The notes under the pieces: model-generated | What the model was told of the DNA's origin: nothing | What the model saw: the letters and a program-made list of their open reading frames with translations, nothing else | Database searches by the model: none | Program-made: the position numbers and the translations under genes | In this document: piece after piece, positions 19,490-27,691 of the stretch | Layout: every line of letters begins with the position of its first letter | Position numbering within the stretch: position 1 is the first letter of the stretch | Source of the DNA: Corynebacterium halotolerans | GTDB taxonomy: Bacteria; Actinomycetota; Actinomycetes; Mycobacteriales; Mycobacteriaceae | Direction: 5' to 3' | Length of the DNA stretch: 58,019 nt | Assembly: GCF_001056295.1 (NCBI RefSeq) | Contig: NZ_JVMD01000002.1 | Span: 1-58,019 of the forward strand

Positions 19490-20427
19490 TGAGCACACGG
19501 GCAACGGTCCTGTACGACACCCCGGGCCCCCGGGGGCGCAGGACGAATCTGACTCTCACGGCCGCCACCATCGCCGTCGCGCTGCTCGCGGCGTGGTGGA
19601 TCGGCTCCAAGCTGGCCACCAACGGCCAGTTCGAGGCCGAGAAGTGGACCCCGTTCTTCAAATCCACGACGTGGACGACGTACCTGCTGCCGGGCCTGTT
19701 CGGCACGTTGATGGCCGCCGCGCTGTCGATCGTGCTGGCGCTGGCCATCGGCACGGCGCTGGGCCTGGGGCGTCTTGCCGAGGCCGCGTGGATCCGGTGG
19801 ATCTGCGGCGCGCTCGTGGAGTTCTTCCGCGCGGTGCCGGTGCTGATCCTGATCATCTTCGCCTACCAGCTGTTCGCGCAGTACGCGGTGTTCCCGTCGG
19901 CGTTCCTGTCCTTCGCGGCGGTCGTGTTCGGCCTGACGGTGTACAACGGCACGGTCATGGCGGAGATCCTCCGGTCGGGCATCATGTCGCTGCCGAAGGG
20001 CCAGACCGAGGCGGCCCTGGCGCTGGGCCTGACCCGCGGGCAGACGATGGTGAAGATCCTGCTGCCGCAGGCCGTGGCCGCGATGCTGCCGGCGCTGATC
20101 GCACAGATGGTCATCGCGCTGAAGGATTCGGCGCTGGGCTACACCATCGGCTACGTCGAGGTGGTGCGCTCGGGCATCCAGTCGGCGTCGTACTACCGGA
20201 ACTACTTCGCGGCGCTGCTGGTGGTCGCGGCGATCATGTTCCTGATCAACTTCGGCCTGACCCGGGTGGCGCAGCGCATCGAGCATCAGCTGCGGGCCGG
20301 CCGCGCGCGGCGCAACATCATCGCGGCGGTCCCCCACCAGCCCGATCAGGGCCTGGAGACCAAGGACGAGGTCAACGTCGACTGGCACGACCCGGACTAC
20401 ACGGAAATCAAGAACCCCGGCGAATGA
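19489..20427 (+). CDS. gluD: Glutamate ABC importer permease GluD
   Basis: A 312-residue second permease subunit with EAA loop [21 protein letters not shown] charged cytoplasmic tail of about 45 residues follows the last span and is absent from GluC. ATG 19489 sits in TGATG with the gluC stop; GTG 19486 is also possible. A hairpin and a CGCTTGACGACG element follow the stop. Confidence 0.93.
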   Translation: MSTRATVLYDTPGPRGRRTNLTLTAATIAVALLAAWWIGSKLATNGQFEAEKWTPFFKSTTWTTYLLPGLFGTLMAAALSIVLALAIGTALGLGRLAEAAWIRWICGALVEFFRAVPVLILIIFAYQLFAQYAVFPSAFLSFAAVVFGLTVYNGTVMAEILRSGIMSLPKGQTEAALALGLTRGQTMVKILLPQAVAAMLPALIAQMVIALKDSALGYTIGYVEVVRSGIQSASYYRNYFAALLVVAAIMFLINFGLTRVAQRIEHQLRAGRARRNIIAAVPHQPDQGLETKDEVNVDWHDPDYTEIKNPGE

Positions 20428-20440
20428 TCCCCGGGAAGGG

Positions 20441-20452
20441 CGCTTGACGACG
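20441..20452 (+). repeat. 12-mer CGCTTGACGACG, gluD 3' copy
   Basis: Copy of the second dispersed 12-mer, 13 bases after the gluD stop in sense orientation, followed by CCC. A second 3' copy with the same arrangement follows infB. Confidence 0.55.
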
Positions 20453-20465
20453 CCCACGCGCACCC

Positions 20466-20506
20466 GACGCCCGCTACCCCGAGCTCAGCTCTTCGTAGCG
20501 GGCGTC
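20466..20506. terminator. Hairpin between convergent gluD and recX
   Basis: A perfect 12-bp inverted repeat (20466-20477 and 20495-20506, GACGCCCGCTAC arms) spans the recX stop codon. No T-run follows on either strand, so it is a weak bidirectional terminator or simply an RNA 3'-end stabiliser. Confidence 0.5.
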
Positions 20507-21148
20507 GAGCGCTTCCCGCGCGATGGCAAGGGACATGCCCTCGCCGAAACCGCGCCTCGCGAGCACGCCGACGACCCGGCGCAGATCCTTGTCCCGCCCG
20601 GCCCGATCGGCGGGCGGCGCCTTGACGGTGCCGGCCTTCTTCGCCGCCAACGCGCGGGCCACCTCGGATTCATCGGCGTCGGTGACCTGCTCCAGGGCCT
20701 CCTCGCGCAGGTGCGGCGCGATGCCCTTGCCCGCGAGTTCGCGGTCGAGGACCATGCGCGATTTCCCCCTGGCCGCGTGTCGCTGACGGACCCATTCGCG
20801 GGCGAAGTGGGCGTCGTCGAGCAGCTTCGACCGCGTCAGGTCGTCGAGCACCTCGTCGATCGCCGCCGCCGGCCATTCGTCGTTCTCGGCGAGCCGGCCT
20901 CGCAACTCCTCGCGCGACCGCGCCCGCTGATCCAGCAGCCGCAGCGCGCGGGAGCGGATGGGGGCCTTCACCGCTTCGGCGTCGGCGTCGATGATGGGTT
21001 CACCGCCTTCTTCGGCGACCTTCTCCATCGCGGTGCGGAGCTTCTCCAGCTTCGTCTCCATCGCTGCGCCGTCCGCCACGGACGCGCCCCCTTCCATTGC
21101 TCCCGTCATCGGGGCCGGTGATTCCGACCCATCGTTCGGGTCCGACAT
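20474..21148 (-). CDS. recX: RecA regulator RecX
   Basis: A 224-residue RecX that binds RecA filaments and modulates recombination and SOS. About 60 variable residues precede the three helical repeats (RSRALRLLDQRARSREELRGRL; LLDDAHFAREWVRQRHAARG; VVGVLARRGF). A 12-residue Lys/Ala insertion lies before the last repeat. Downstream of recA with a 63-base gap. That gap holds degenerate TTCGAACCCG-like repeats but no convincing LexA box. Confidence 0.93.
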   Translation of the reverse strand: MSDPNDGSESPAPMTGAMEGGASVADGAAMETKLEKLRTAMEKVAEEGGEPIIDADAEAVKAPIRSRALRLLDQRARSREELRGRLAENDEWPAAAIDEVLDDLTRSKLLDDAHFAREWVRQRHAARGKSRMVLDRELAGKGIAPHLREEALEQVTDADESEVARALAAKKAGTVKAPPADRAGRDKDLRRVVGVLARRGFGEGMSLAIAREALDARYEELSSG

Positions 21149-21211
21149 TCGAACCCGTCATCCGAACCCGCCATCCGCCCGGCCGCCCCGCGGCCGGGTG
21201 CGATCCGCCCG

Positions 21212-22318
21212 CTACTCCTCGTCCTTGTCGTCGAAGTCGATGTCGGGCACCACGTCGACCGGGGCATCGGCATCGGGCTCGTCGGTGGCGTTGGCGTACT
21301 CGCCCACGCCGAGCTTGCGCTTGATCTTGTCCTCCAGGTCCGCGGCCAGGTCGGGGTTCGAACGCAGGTACTCGCGGGCCTTCTCCTTGCCCTGGCCCAG
21401 CTGATCGCCCTCGTAGGTGAACCAGGAACCGGACTTCTTGATGATCCCGTTGTCCACGCCCATGTCCAGGATCGAGCCCTCGCGGGAGATGCCCTGGCCG
21501 TAGATGATGTCGAACTCGGCGATCTTGAACGGCGGCGACACCTTGTTCTTGACCACCTTCAGCTTGGTGCGGTTGCCCACCGCGTCCTGGCCGTCCTTCA
21601 GCGTCTGGATGCGCCGCACGTCGCAGCGCACCGACGCGTAGAACTTCAGGGCCTTGCCGCCGGTCGTGGTTTCGGGGGAACCGAACATCACGCCGATCTT
21701 CTCGCGCAGCTGGTTGATGAACACCGCCGTCGTGCCCGAGTTGGACAGCGCGCCCGTCATCTTGCGCAGCGCCTGGCTCATCAGGCGGGCCTGCAGGCCG
21801 ACGTGGGAGTCGCCCATCTCGCCGTCGATCTCCGCCTTCGGCGTCAGCGCCGCCACGGAGTCCACGACGATGATGTCGATGGCGCCCGAACGCACCAGCA
21901 TGTCGGCGATTTCCAGGGCCTGCTCGCCGGTGTCCGGCTGCGAGACCAGCAGGTTGTCGGTGTCCACGCCCAGCTTGCGCGCGTACTCCGGGTCCAGCGC
22001 GTGCTCGGCGTCGATGAACGCCGCGATGCCGCCGGCCCGCTGCGCCTCGGCGATCGCGTGCAGCGCCACCGTCGTCTTGCCGGAGGATTCCGGACCGTAG
22101 ATCTCAACGATGCGGCCGCGCGGGAAACCGCCGATGCCCAGCGCCACGTCGATGGCGATGTTGCCGGAGGAAATCGCGCGGATCGGCGGACGCTCCTCGT
22201 CGCCCAGCCGCATCACGGCTCCCTTGCCGAAGTCCTTCTCGATGTTGGCCAACGCCACGTCGAGCGCCTTGAGCCGGTCGCCGCCGCCCGAAGCCGCCGT
22301 CGTCTTCTTCCTCGCCAT
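21212..22318 (-). CDS. recA: Recombinase RecA
   Basis: A 368-residue recombinase and LexA co-protease. Walker A GPESSGKT is at 75-82. Walker B is [11 protein letters not shown]1 and L2 loop regions are intact ([21 protein letters not shown]), and the tail is very acidic. No intein interrupts it, unlike several mycobacterial recA genes. ATG 22318 has AGGAG eight bases upstream, which rules out the 30-residue-longer in-frame start. Transcription probably begins about 200 bases upstream at an SOS-box promoter. Confidence 0.98.
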   Translation of the reverse strand: MARKKTTAASGGGDRLKALDVALANIEKDFGKGAVMRLGDEERPPIRAISSGNIAIDVALGIGGFPRGRIVEIYGPESSGKTTVALHAIAEAQRAGGIAAFIDAEHALDPEYARKLGVDTDNLLVSQPDTGEQALEIADMLVRSGAIDIIVVDSVAALTPKAEIDGEMGDSHVGLQARLMSQALRKMTGALSNSGTTAVFINQLREKIGVMFGSPETTTGGKALKFYASVRCDVRRIQTLKDGQDAVGNRTKLKVVKNKVSPPFKIAEFDIIYGQGISREGSILDMGVDNGIIKKSGSWFTYEGDQLGQGKEKAREYLRSNPDLAADLEDKIKRKLGVGEYANATDEPDADAPVDVVPDIDFDDKDEE

Positions 22319-22524
22319 GTTGGTCTCCTGTTCGCGCGCCGTCTCCGACGCGCCTAGATCCGTTTCGTCCCGTACCTGATGCGCGCCCGGCGCCAATGTT
22401 TGCGTCACGCCCTATTGGACGCGCCCCGGAGCGAATCGGTTCCATCTTCGTTTTCCGCGGCACCCTCGCCGCCCACACCCGTCGTTGTACCGGGCCGGGC
22501 GGATCAACGGACCGCACGCGTTCG

Positions 22525-22547
22525 ACTATAGACGAATGCCCGTTCGA
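22525..22547 (-). promoter_or_regulatory. recA promoter with LexA (SOS) box
   Basis: On the minus strand TATAGT (22525-22530) forms a good -10. Directly upstream lies a 16-base site (22532-22547) containing CGAAC-N4-ATTCG in that orientation. It differs by one base from the CGAAC-N4-GTTCG LexA box of actinobacteria. The box would sit between -35 and -10, so LexA would block RNA polymerase. Confidence 0.7.
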
Positions 22548-22586
22548 ATGCGCGCCGAAACACGCCGACACGCCGTCTCGGGCGGC

Positions 22587-22598
22587 CGTCGCAAAGCA
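22587..22598 (-). repeat. 12-mer TGCTTTGCGACG, DUF3046 3' copy
   Basis: Sense-oriented copy 11 bases after the DUF3046 stop. The preceding GGCCC...GGGCC hairpin and the TTTGCTTT stretch may together form a weak terminator. Confidence 0.6.
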
Positions 22599-22609
22599 AA
22601 GGCCCCCGC

Positions 22610-22816
22610 TCAGTCGTCGGGCCCCAGCCAGCGCTCCTCCGGGACGTCGTGGTCCCGGCACAGCGCCCACCACACGTCACGGGGTTCAACGCCGCGTTCG
22701 ATCAACTCGGCGGGCGTGGCGCCGTACTCGGCCAGCACATGCGACTCCAGCAGCCAGGGGCCGTGGGAATCGCCGAACTCGGCCTCGACGAAGCGGTGAA
22801 AATCGGCCAAACGCAT
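22610..22816 (-). CDS. DUF3046 small protein
   Basis: A 68-residue protein of the DUF3046 family typical of actinobacteria and found beside recA. Landmarks are MRLADFHRFVEAEFG, ATPAELIERGVEPRDVWWALC and a terminal PEERWLGPDD. Acidic, helical, no membrane segment; function unknown. ATG 22816 is preferred over the in-frame GTG two codons upstream, because TACCGT lies six bases before it. It diverges from bioY with only 69 bases between the two start codons. Confidence 0.85.
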   Translation of the reverse strand: MRLADFHRFVEAEFGDSHGPWLLESHVLAEYGATPAELIERGVEPRDVWWALCRDHDVPEERWLGPDD

Positions 22817-22822
22817 GCCCAC

Positions 22823-22828
22823 ACGGTA
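22823..22828 (-). promoter_or_regulatory. Leaderless -10 box, DUF3046 gene
   Basis: TACCGT on the minus strand, six bases before ATG 22816. Confidence 0.45.
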
Positions 22829-22871
22829 ACACCGCCCGCAGCCCGCCCTGAACGCCGATCAACCAGGCGAC

Positions 22872-22877
22872 TAGAAT
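22872..22877 (+). promoter_or_regulatory. Leaderless -10 box for bioYMN
   Basis: TAGAAT, eight bases before the bioY GTG. I see no convincing biotin-repressor palindrome beside it. Confidence 0.55.
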
Positions 22878-22885
22878 CATTTCCC

Positions 22886-23446
22886 GTGCAGAAATCAGCG
22901 GTCCAATCCCTCGTCTACGTCGCGGCCTTCGCCGCCCTGATCATCGTCCTCGGCGCGGTGTCCATCCCCGTCGGCGGCGCGGGCGTGCCCATCGTCCTGC
23001 AGAACATGGGCATCGTCCTCGCCGGGCTGTTGCTCGGCTGGCGCCGCGGCACCCTCGCGGTGCTGCTGTTCCTGGGCGTGGGGCTCATCGGCGTCCCCAA
23101 CCTCGCCGGATTCCGCACCACGTTGTCGGCCCTGCCCGGCACGACGGTCGGCTACATCGTCGGCTACGTCGTCGCGGCGCTGGTCATCGGCCTGCTCACC
23201 GTGCGCCGCCCGCGCAAGCCGGCCCCGATGATCGGCCTGTTCATCGCCGCGGGTCTGGTGGGCGTGCTCATCCAGTACCTGTTCGGCACCTTCGGCCTGA
23301 TGGTTCGCGCCGAGATGGGCTTCGTCGAGGCCCTGCTGGTCAACATCCCGTTCATCCCGGGCGACCTCATCAAGGTCGTCGTCGCCGCCCTCATCGCCGC
23401 GCCCGTGTTGCGCGCCTTCCCGGATCTGCGCCCGACCGCCCGATGA
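22886..23446 (+). CDS. bioY: Biotin ECF transporter S component BioY
   Basis: A 186-residue integral membrane substrate-binding component for biotin with six predicted helices. BioY features include IPVGGAGVPIVLQNMGIVLAG and PGTTVGYIVGYVVAA. GTG 22886 is set by the leaderless promoter and by homologous length. Longer in-frame openings upstream run through the divergent promoter. It overlaps bioM by four bases. Corynebacteria often lack the early biotin pathway steps, so uptake can be essential (general knowledge). Confidence 0.93.
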   Translation: MQKSAVQSLVYVAAFAALIIVLGAVSIPVGGAGVPIVLQNMGIVLAGLLLGWRRGTLAVLLFLGVGLIGVPNLAGFRTTLSALPGTTVGYIVGYVVAALVIGLLTVRRPRKPAPMIGLFIAAGLVGVLIQYLFGTFGLMVRAEMGFVEALLVNIPFIPGDLIKVVVAALIAAPVLRAFPDLRPTAR

Positions 23447-24126
23447 CCATCATCCGCTTCGACTCCGTCACCTGCGATTACGAAGGCCGCCGCGCCCTCG
23501 GCCCGGTGACCGTCGAGCTGTCCGAGCGCCGCATCGGCATCATCGGCCCCAACGGCGGCGGCAAGTCGACGTTCGTCCGTCTGATCAACGGCCTCGCGGA
23601 CGCCTCGTCGGGCCGCGTCTCCGTCGGCGGCCTCGACCCCTCCCGCAAGGGCCGCGACGTCCGCCGCAACGTCGGTTTCGTCTTCTCCGACGCCGACAAT
23701 CAGATCGTCATGCCCACCGTCGCCGAGGACGTCTCCTTTTCGCTGCGCCAGCGCGGCATCGCGCCGAAGGACCGGGAGGCGCTCACCGAGTCGGCTTTGC
23801 GACGCTTCGGGCTCGCCGACCACGCGGACCATTCGCCGCACCTGCTCTCCGGCGGGCAGAAGCAGCTGCTGGCGCTGACCTCGGTTCTCGTCCTCGAGCC
23901 GGAGCTGGTCATCGCCGACGAGCCGACCACGCTCCTGGACCTGCGCAACCGCAGGCTCCTGGCCTCAACGTTCGCGGGGTTGGAGCAGCAGTTGATCGTG
24001 GTCACCCACGACCTGGATTTCGTGTCCGGCTTCGACCGGGTGCTCTGCATCGAGGACGGCCTCATCGTCGACGACGGCGAGCCCGGCCCCGTCATCGACG
24101 GGTACGTCGCGCGGATGGGCGCCTGA
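23443..24126 (+). CDS. bioM: Biotin ECF transporter ATPase BioM
   Basis: A 227-residue ECF A-component ATPase. Walker A GPNGGGKST, Q-loop VFSDADNQIVMPT (Q-loop asparagine/glutamine form typical of ECF ATPases), signature LLSGGQKQ, Walker B LVIADEPTTLLD and switch HDL. Overlaps bioY (ATGA) and bioN (TGATG). An internal GCTTTGCGACG 11-mer occurs at 23794. Confidence 0.93.
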   Translation: MTIIRFDSVTCDYEGRRALGPVTVELSERRIGIIGPNGGGKSTFVRLINGLADASSGRVSVGGLDPSRKGRDVRRNVGFVFSDADNQIVMPTVAEDVSFSLRQRGIAPKDREALTESALRRFGLADHADHSPHLLSGGQKQLLALTSVLVLEPELVIADEPTTLLDLRNRRLLASTFAGLEQQLIVVTHDLDFVSGFDRVLCIEDGLIVDDGEPGPVIDGYVARMGA

Positions 24127-24752
24127 TGGCCGGCCGCCGCGCGTCTCTCGTGCCCCTGTCGGTGTACGTCAAACGCGACTCCCCCATCCACCGGATGCCC
24201 GCCGGGCCGAAGCTGGCGCTCGTCATCGGCTTCATCGTCCTGGCGACGATTTTCGCCCGCACCATCCCCACCGCGGCAGGGGCCCTGGCCATCGCCCTGG
24301 GCGGCTACGCCCTCGCGCGCATCCCGGTCAAGGTCGCGCTGTCCCAGCTGTTCGGCGCGGTGCCCCTCCTGGCGTTCATCGCCGTGATCCAGGGACTCAC
24401 CGGCGACTGGGAGCTGGGCATCATGCTGTTCCTGCAGATCCTCGCCTGCGTGATCGCCGCGACGCTGCTGACCCTGACCACCCGCGTCTCGGACCTCATG
24501 GACACGTTCGACCGCCTGCTGGCGCCGCTGGGCAAGCTGGGCCTGCCGGTGGCCACGATCTCGTTGGCCATGTCGCTGACGCTGCGCCTGATCCCGCTGC
24601 AGGTGCAGGCGGTGCGCGACGTCCTGGACGCGCGGAAGGCCCGCGGCGCCGCAGCGTCGGCCACCGCCTTCGGCGTACCCGTGCTCATCCGCACCATCCG
24701 CCGTTCCCGCGCGATGTCGGATGCTCTCCTGGCCCGCGGCGTCGGGGACTGA
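24126..24752 (+). CDS. bioN: Biotin ECF transporter T component BioN
   Basis: A 208-residue transmembrane coupling protein with about five spans and two Ala-Arg-Gly-type coupling motifs near its end (LDARKARGAAAS and DALLARGVGD). These contact the ATPase. It completes the BioMNY importer and is followed 17 bases later by a shared terminator. Confidence 0.92.
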   Translation: MAGRRASLVPLSVYVKRDSPIHRMPAGPKLALVIGFIVLATIFARTIPTAAGALAIALGGYALARIPVKVALSQLFGAVPLLAFIAVIQGLTGDWELGIMLFLQILACVIAATLLTLTTRVSDLMDTFDRLLAPLGKLGLPVATISLAMSLTLRLIPLQVQAVRDVLDARKARGAAASATAFGVPVLIRTIRRSRAMSDALLARGVGD

Positions 24753-24768
24753 GCGGGGACGCGAAAAA

Positions 24769-24806
24769 GCCGGCGGCCGACCACGTCATCGTGGTCGGCC
24801 GCCGGC
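24769..24806. terminator. Bidirectional terminator between bioN and pspA
   Basis: A perfect 16-bp inverted repeat with a 6-base loop (arms 24769-24784 and 24791-24806), extended by A/T pairs. The minus-strand exit has a five-T run, making it a strong terminator for pspA. The plus-strand exit is TTCGTGG, weaker, for bioN. Confidence 0.88.
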
Positions 24807-24826
24807 TTCGTGGCGCGGAATCCCGC

Positions 24827-24858
24827 GCGAAACTCAGTTGCCGCGAAACTCAGTTGCC
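24827..24858. repeat. 16-bp tandem duplication at the pspA stop
   Basis: GCGAAACTCAGTTGCC occurs twice in tandem (24827-24842, 24843-24858). The proximal copy holds the pspA stop codon and last Gly-Asn codons. The distal copy repeats them in the 3' UTR. Confidence 0.95.
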
Positions 24859-25686
24859 GCCGCGCAGCTCGCGCAGCTTGGCTTCGACGGCCGGGTCGGC
24901 GGAACCGGTCTGGCCGCCCTGGCCCTGCTCGATGGCTCCCTGGGCGCCGCCGGCGGACAGCTGGTTGCCGCCGCGCATCTCGGAGCGGATCTGCTCCAGG
25001 CGCGAGTGGCCCGCCAGCTGAATGCCGGCCTGCTCGACCTCGGCCATGCGGCCCTGGACCGAGTTCTGCGCCAGCTCGGCCTGGCCGAGGGCGTTGGCGT
25101 AGCGGCGCTCGATCTTGTCGCGCACCTGATCCAGATTCGGCGTCGAACCGGAGGACAGCTCGTTCATGGACTGCAGGGACTCGGAGACCTTTTCCTGCAT
25201 CTTCGCCTGCTCCAGCTGCGACAGCAGCTTGGTGCGCTCGGCGACCTTCTGCTGCAGGGCCATGGAGTTGCGCTCCACGGCCTTCTTCGCCTGCGCGGCC
25301 TGCTGCAGCGACTGGTCGTGCAGTCCCTTGAGGTCCTCCACCGACTGCTCGGCGGTGACCAGCTGGGCGGCGAACGCCTCCGCGGCGTTCTCGTACTCGA
25401 CGGCCTTGGCCTCGTCCCCCTCCCCGCGGGCCTTGTCGGCCAGCTGCAGCGCCTGGCGGGTGTTGCCCTGGAGCTTCTCGATCTCCGCGAGCTGGCGGTT
25501 CAGGCGCATCTCCAGCTGGCGCTGGTTGCCGATGACGGCCGCCGCCTGCTGGGAAAGCTCCTGGTGCTGCCGCTGGGCGTCTTCGATGGCCTGCTGGATC
25601 TGGACCTTGGGATCCGCGTTCTCCTCGATTTTCGAGTCGAACAGGGCCATCAAGTAATTCCACAGCTTGGCGAAGGGGTTAGCCAT
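24850..25686 (-). CDS. pspA: Phage shock protein A homologue (PspA/IM30)
   Basis: A 278-residue peripheral membrane-stress protein. It has an amphipathic start [19 protein letters not shown], then an almost unbroken coiled coil (about 25-220) and a disordered Gly/Gln-rich tail. Downstream of clgR, its known activator in Corynebacteriales; together they form the envelope-stress module. A likely -10 is TATCCT (25753-25758), with AGGAAGG 13 bases before the ATG. The downstream psp genes known in mycobacteria are absent here. Confidence 0.93.
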   Translation of the reverse strand: MANPFAKLWNYLMALFDSKIEENADPKVQIQQAIEDAQRQHQELSQQAAAVIGNQRQLEMRLNRQLAEIEKLQGNTRQALQLADKARGEGDEAKAVEYENAAEAFAAQLVTAEQSVEDLKGLHDQSLQQAAQAKKAVERNSMALQQKVAERTKLLSQLEQAKMQEKVSESLQSMNELSSGSTPNLDQVRDKIERRYANALGQAELAQNSVQGRMAEVEQAGIQLAGHSRLEQIRSEMRGGNQLSAGGAQGAIEQGQGGQTGSADPAVEAKLRELRGGN

Positions 25687-25803
25687 TGTTGCTCTGTACC
25701 TTCCTCAGGGGGTCGACGGATGTGGTCGGGAGACCTGGGCGTCCGGCGTCCCAGGATACCCGGCGGCGTGGCGCGGCGCAGCAACACCGCGCGCGAAAGC
25801 GTT

Positions 25804-26151
25804 CTACATCGCGGCCATCTCGGGCCGGGCGGCGTGCAGCGCCATGGTGCCCGCGGCGTCGATGATCACGTCGGAGACGGACACCGACAAACCGTGGCAC
25901 ACGGACGCCAGCAGCTCCGACGAGACTTCCTTGCGGCCGCGCTCCAGCTCGGACAGGTAACCGGGGCTGATGGCGGCGAGGTCGGACAGCTCGCGCAGGG
26001 TCATGCCGTTGCGGGTGCGGATGTCGCGCAGCGCTTCCCCGAGCGCCTCCCGCAGCAGCGGTTCACGCGCCGGTTCCGCGGCCGGCAGCGGCGTGCGCGC
26101 CGGAGCGGTCTCCGGCGCGGGGGCGGAAATGGTCATCGTGTCGTTGATCAT
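25804..26151 (-). CDS. clgR: Transcriptional regulator ClgR
   Basis: A 115-residue XRE/Cro-type activator. A Pro/Ala-rich N-terminal arm of about 30 residues precedes a helix-turn-helix at about 37-90 (LRELSDLAAISPGYLSELERGRKEVSSE). ClgR activates clp protease and envelope-stress genes in corynebacteria. The start is uncertain: ATG 26151 is used, ATG 26160 and ATG 26136 are alternatives. It lies after pgsA-cinA, separated by a GGCGCCGG...CCGGCGCC hairpin (26172-26194), and before pspA. Confidence 0.9.
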   Translation of the reverse strand: MINDTMTISAPAPETAPARTPLPAAEPAREPLLREALGEALRDIRTRNGMTLRELSDLAAISPGYLSELERGRKEVSSELLASVCHGLSVSVSDVIIDAAGTMALHAARPEMAAM

Positions 26152-26197
26152 CACCCCCATCAACGCGCGACGGCGCCGGATTGTTCCCGGCGCCCGG

Positions 26198-26743
26198 TCA
26201 CCGCCCCAATTCCGCTTCGAGGAGTTCGAGGGCGGCGGCGACGGATTCGGCGCGGATCCCCCAGCGCCCGGCATCCGGATCGATCTCGAGCCGCTTGACG
26301 ACGACGCAGTCCCCGGCTTCGCCCGCCGCGTCCCGTCCGCCGGGACGCGCCACCCCGCACCACACTTCGCCGACGGGATGGCCGTCCTGGGGGTCCGGGC
26401 CCGCCACGCCGGTCAGCGCGATCCCCCAGTCCGCGCCGCAGCGCCGCTTGGCGCCGGCGGCCATGGCCCGCGCGGTCTCCGCCGCCACGGGCCCCACGCG
26501 GTCGAGGACCTCGCCGGGAACGCCCGCCAGCGTCTCCTTGAGTTCGGTGGCGTAGGTGATCAATCCCCCGCGCAGGACGGCGGAGGCCCCGGGCACCCCG
26601 GCGACAGTCGCGCAGAACAGTCCGGCGGTCAGCGATTCGGCGGCGGCCAGGGTCTGGCCCCGGGACGTCAGCTCGGCGACGACGCCCGCCGCGGCGGTCG
26701 GGCCGGCCAAGGGGTCGGCGGCGTCGCCGGCCGGCGCGGTCAC
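26198..26743 (-). CDS. cinA: CinA C-terminal domain nicotinamide-nucleotide amidohydrolase
   Basis: A 181-residue stand-alone CinA C-terminal (PncC-type) domain that deamidates NMN to nicotinate mononucleotide. Landmarks are AAESLTAGLFCATVAGVPGAS, YATELKETLAGVP and GIALTGVAGPDPQDGHPVGEVW. The N-terminal COG1058 half of full CinA is missing. GTG 26743 overlaps the pgsA stop (GTGA), so it is coupled to pgsA. Confidence 0.92.
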   Translation of the reverse strand: MTAPAGDAADPLAGPTAAAGVVAELTSRGQTLAAAESLTAGLFCATVAGVPGASAVLRGGLITYATELKETLAGVPGEVLDRVGPVAAETARAMAAGAKRRCGADWGIALTGVAGPDPQDGHPVGEVWCGVARPGGRDAAGEAGDCVVVKRLEIDPDAGRWGIRAESVAAALELLEAELGR

Positions 26744-27315
26744 TGCGCGGCCCTGCGGGAATCGACGATGTAATGGATGCCGGTGACCACGGTGATGATC
26801 ACGGCGACGATCATGACGATCCACGCGGGCCAGTGCAGCCACGCCAGCGGCATGAGGAACAGCGCGACCGCCAGCGACTGGGTGACGGTCTTCAGCTTGC
26901 CGCCCTTGGAGGCGGGCACGACGTGGCCGGCGCGCAGCTGGAACATGCGCCAGAAGGTGATGCCCAGCTCGCGGACGACGATGATCGCCGTGATCCACCA
27001 GGGCAGCAGGCCGATGATGTTCAGGCCCACCAGGGCGCCGATCATCAGCGCCTTGTCGGCGATCGGGTCGGCGATCTTGCCGAAGTCCGTCACCAGGTTC
27101 CGGCTGCGCGCGATGTCGCCGTCGATCTTGTCGGTGATCATCAGCGCCGCGAAGACGCCGAAGGCCCACCACCGCCACCCGGCGTCGTTCCCGCCGTCCT
27201 GGAGCAGCAGCCACAGGAAGACGGGGACGCCGAGAATGCGCAAAACGGTCAGCGCGTTCGGCAGGTTCCAGTTGGAGGGCGCGGCATCCGCCGCGGGGCG
27301 GGTCTGATCGGTCAC
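26740..27315 (-). CDS. pgsA: CDP-diacylglycerol-glycerol-3-phosphate phosphatidyltransferase
   Basis: A 191-residue membrane enzyme that makes phosphatidylglycerophosphate from CDP-diacylglycerol, with about five or six spans. The CDP-alcohol phosphotransferase motif is present as DKIDGDIAR followed by GKIADPIAD, with all metal-binding aspartates. GTG 27315 is supported by TAGTGT seven bases upstream. It is first in pgsA-cinA-clgR-pspA. Confidence 0.93.
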   Translation of the reverse strand: MTDQTRPAADAAPSNWNLPNALTVLRILGVPVFLWLLLQDGGNDAGWRWWAFGVFAALMITDKIDGDIARSRNLVTDFGKIADPIADKALMIGALVGLNIIGLLPWWITAIIVVRELGITFWRMFQLRAGHVVPASKGGKLKTVTQSLAVALFLMPLAWLHWPAWIVMIVAVIITVVTGIHYIVDSRRAAQ

Positions 27316-27322
27316 GGGCACA

Positions 27323-27328
27323 ACACTA
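27323..27328 (-). promoter_or_regulatory. Leaderless -10 box for pgsA
   Basis: TAGTGT on the minus strand, seven bases before GTG 27315. Divergent from the yciI promoter 40 bases away. Confidence 0.5.
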
Positions 27329-27367
27329 CCGCCGAATCCGAAACGTTCTAATCGGCGTCCCCGGCCG

Positions 27368-27373
27368 TAGACT
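27368..27373 (+). promoter_or_regulatory. Leaderless -10 box for the YciI-like gene
   Basis: TAGACT, six bases before ATG 27380, with no Shine-Dalgarno sequence. Confidence 0.5.
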
Positions 27374-27379
27374 CCGGGC

Positions 27380-27664
27380 ATGACCATCTACGCCGTCTCC
27401 TACAGCTACGACCCCGAAGATCCCCGCATCGCCGAGGTGCGCCCCGACCACCGCGCGTTCATCGCCGGCCTGAAGGAAAAGGGCGCGATCATCGGCTCGG
27501 GGCCCCACCCCGACGCCGAAGGCGGGGCGCTCATCGTCATCCGCGTGGGCGACGGCGAGGACCCCGCCTCCGTGATGGACGCGGATCCCTTCCACGTCCG
27601 GGGCGTGCTCGCCGGCCGGACGATCCGGGAGTGGAACCCGGTCATCAACATCTGGGACGACTAG
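27380..27664 (+). CDS. YciI family protein
   Basis: A 94-residue ferredoxin-like alpha/beta protein of the YciI family. It shows YAVSYSYDPEDPRIAEVRPD, the RPDHRAFIAGLKEKG segment with the conserved His, and DADPFHVRGVL with the second conserved Asp/His site. Members are dimeric and a few act as dehalogenase-like or muconolactone isomerase-like enzymes. No substrate can be assigned. Monocistronic, between divergent pgsA and convergent terC. Confidence 0.85.
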   Translation: MTIYAVSYSYDPEDPRIAEVRPDHRAFIAGLKEKGAIIGSGPHPDAEGGALIVIRVGDGEDPASVMDADPFHVRGVLAGRTIREWNPVINIWDD

Positions 27665-27691
27665 GCGTCCTGTCCACGAAGGGCCGGCGGC

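Noticed and set aside
21100..21200. TTCGAACCCG-like repeats before recX, considered as a second LexA site
   Set aside because: The copies are direct, not palindromic. No CGAAC-N4-GTTCG spacing occurs.
21212..22318. Possible intein in recA
   Set aside because: The frame is 368 residues with all motifs at normal spacing; nothing is inserted.
22840..22880. Biotin-repressor (BioQ/BirA) operator at bioY
   Set aside because: TGAAC occurs once without a properly spaced partner half-site.
25687..25803. ClgR operator upstream of pspA
   Set aside because: CGC...GCG triplets occur but with four- or six-base spacing, not the five of the known motif; in GC-rich DNA this is weak.
26172..26194. Attenuator hairpin between cinA and clgR
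   Set aside because: The GGCGCCGG inverted repeat is perfect but only 8 bp, lacks a T-run and lies over start-codon region; palindromic GC words are common here.
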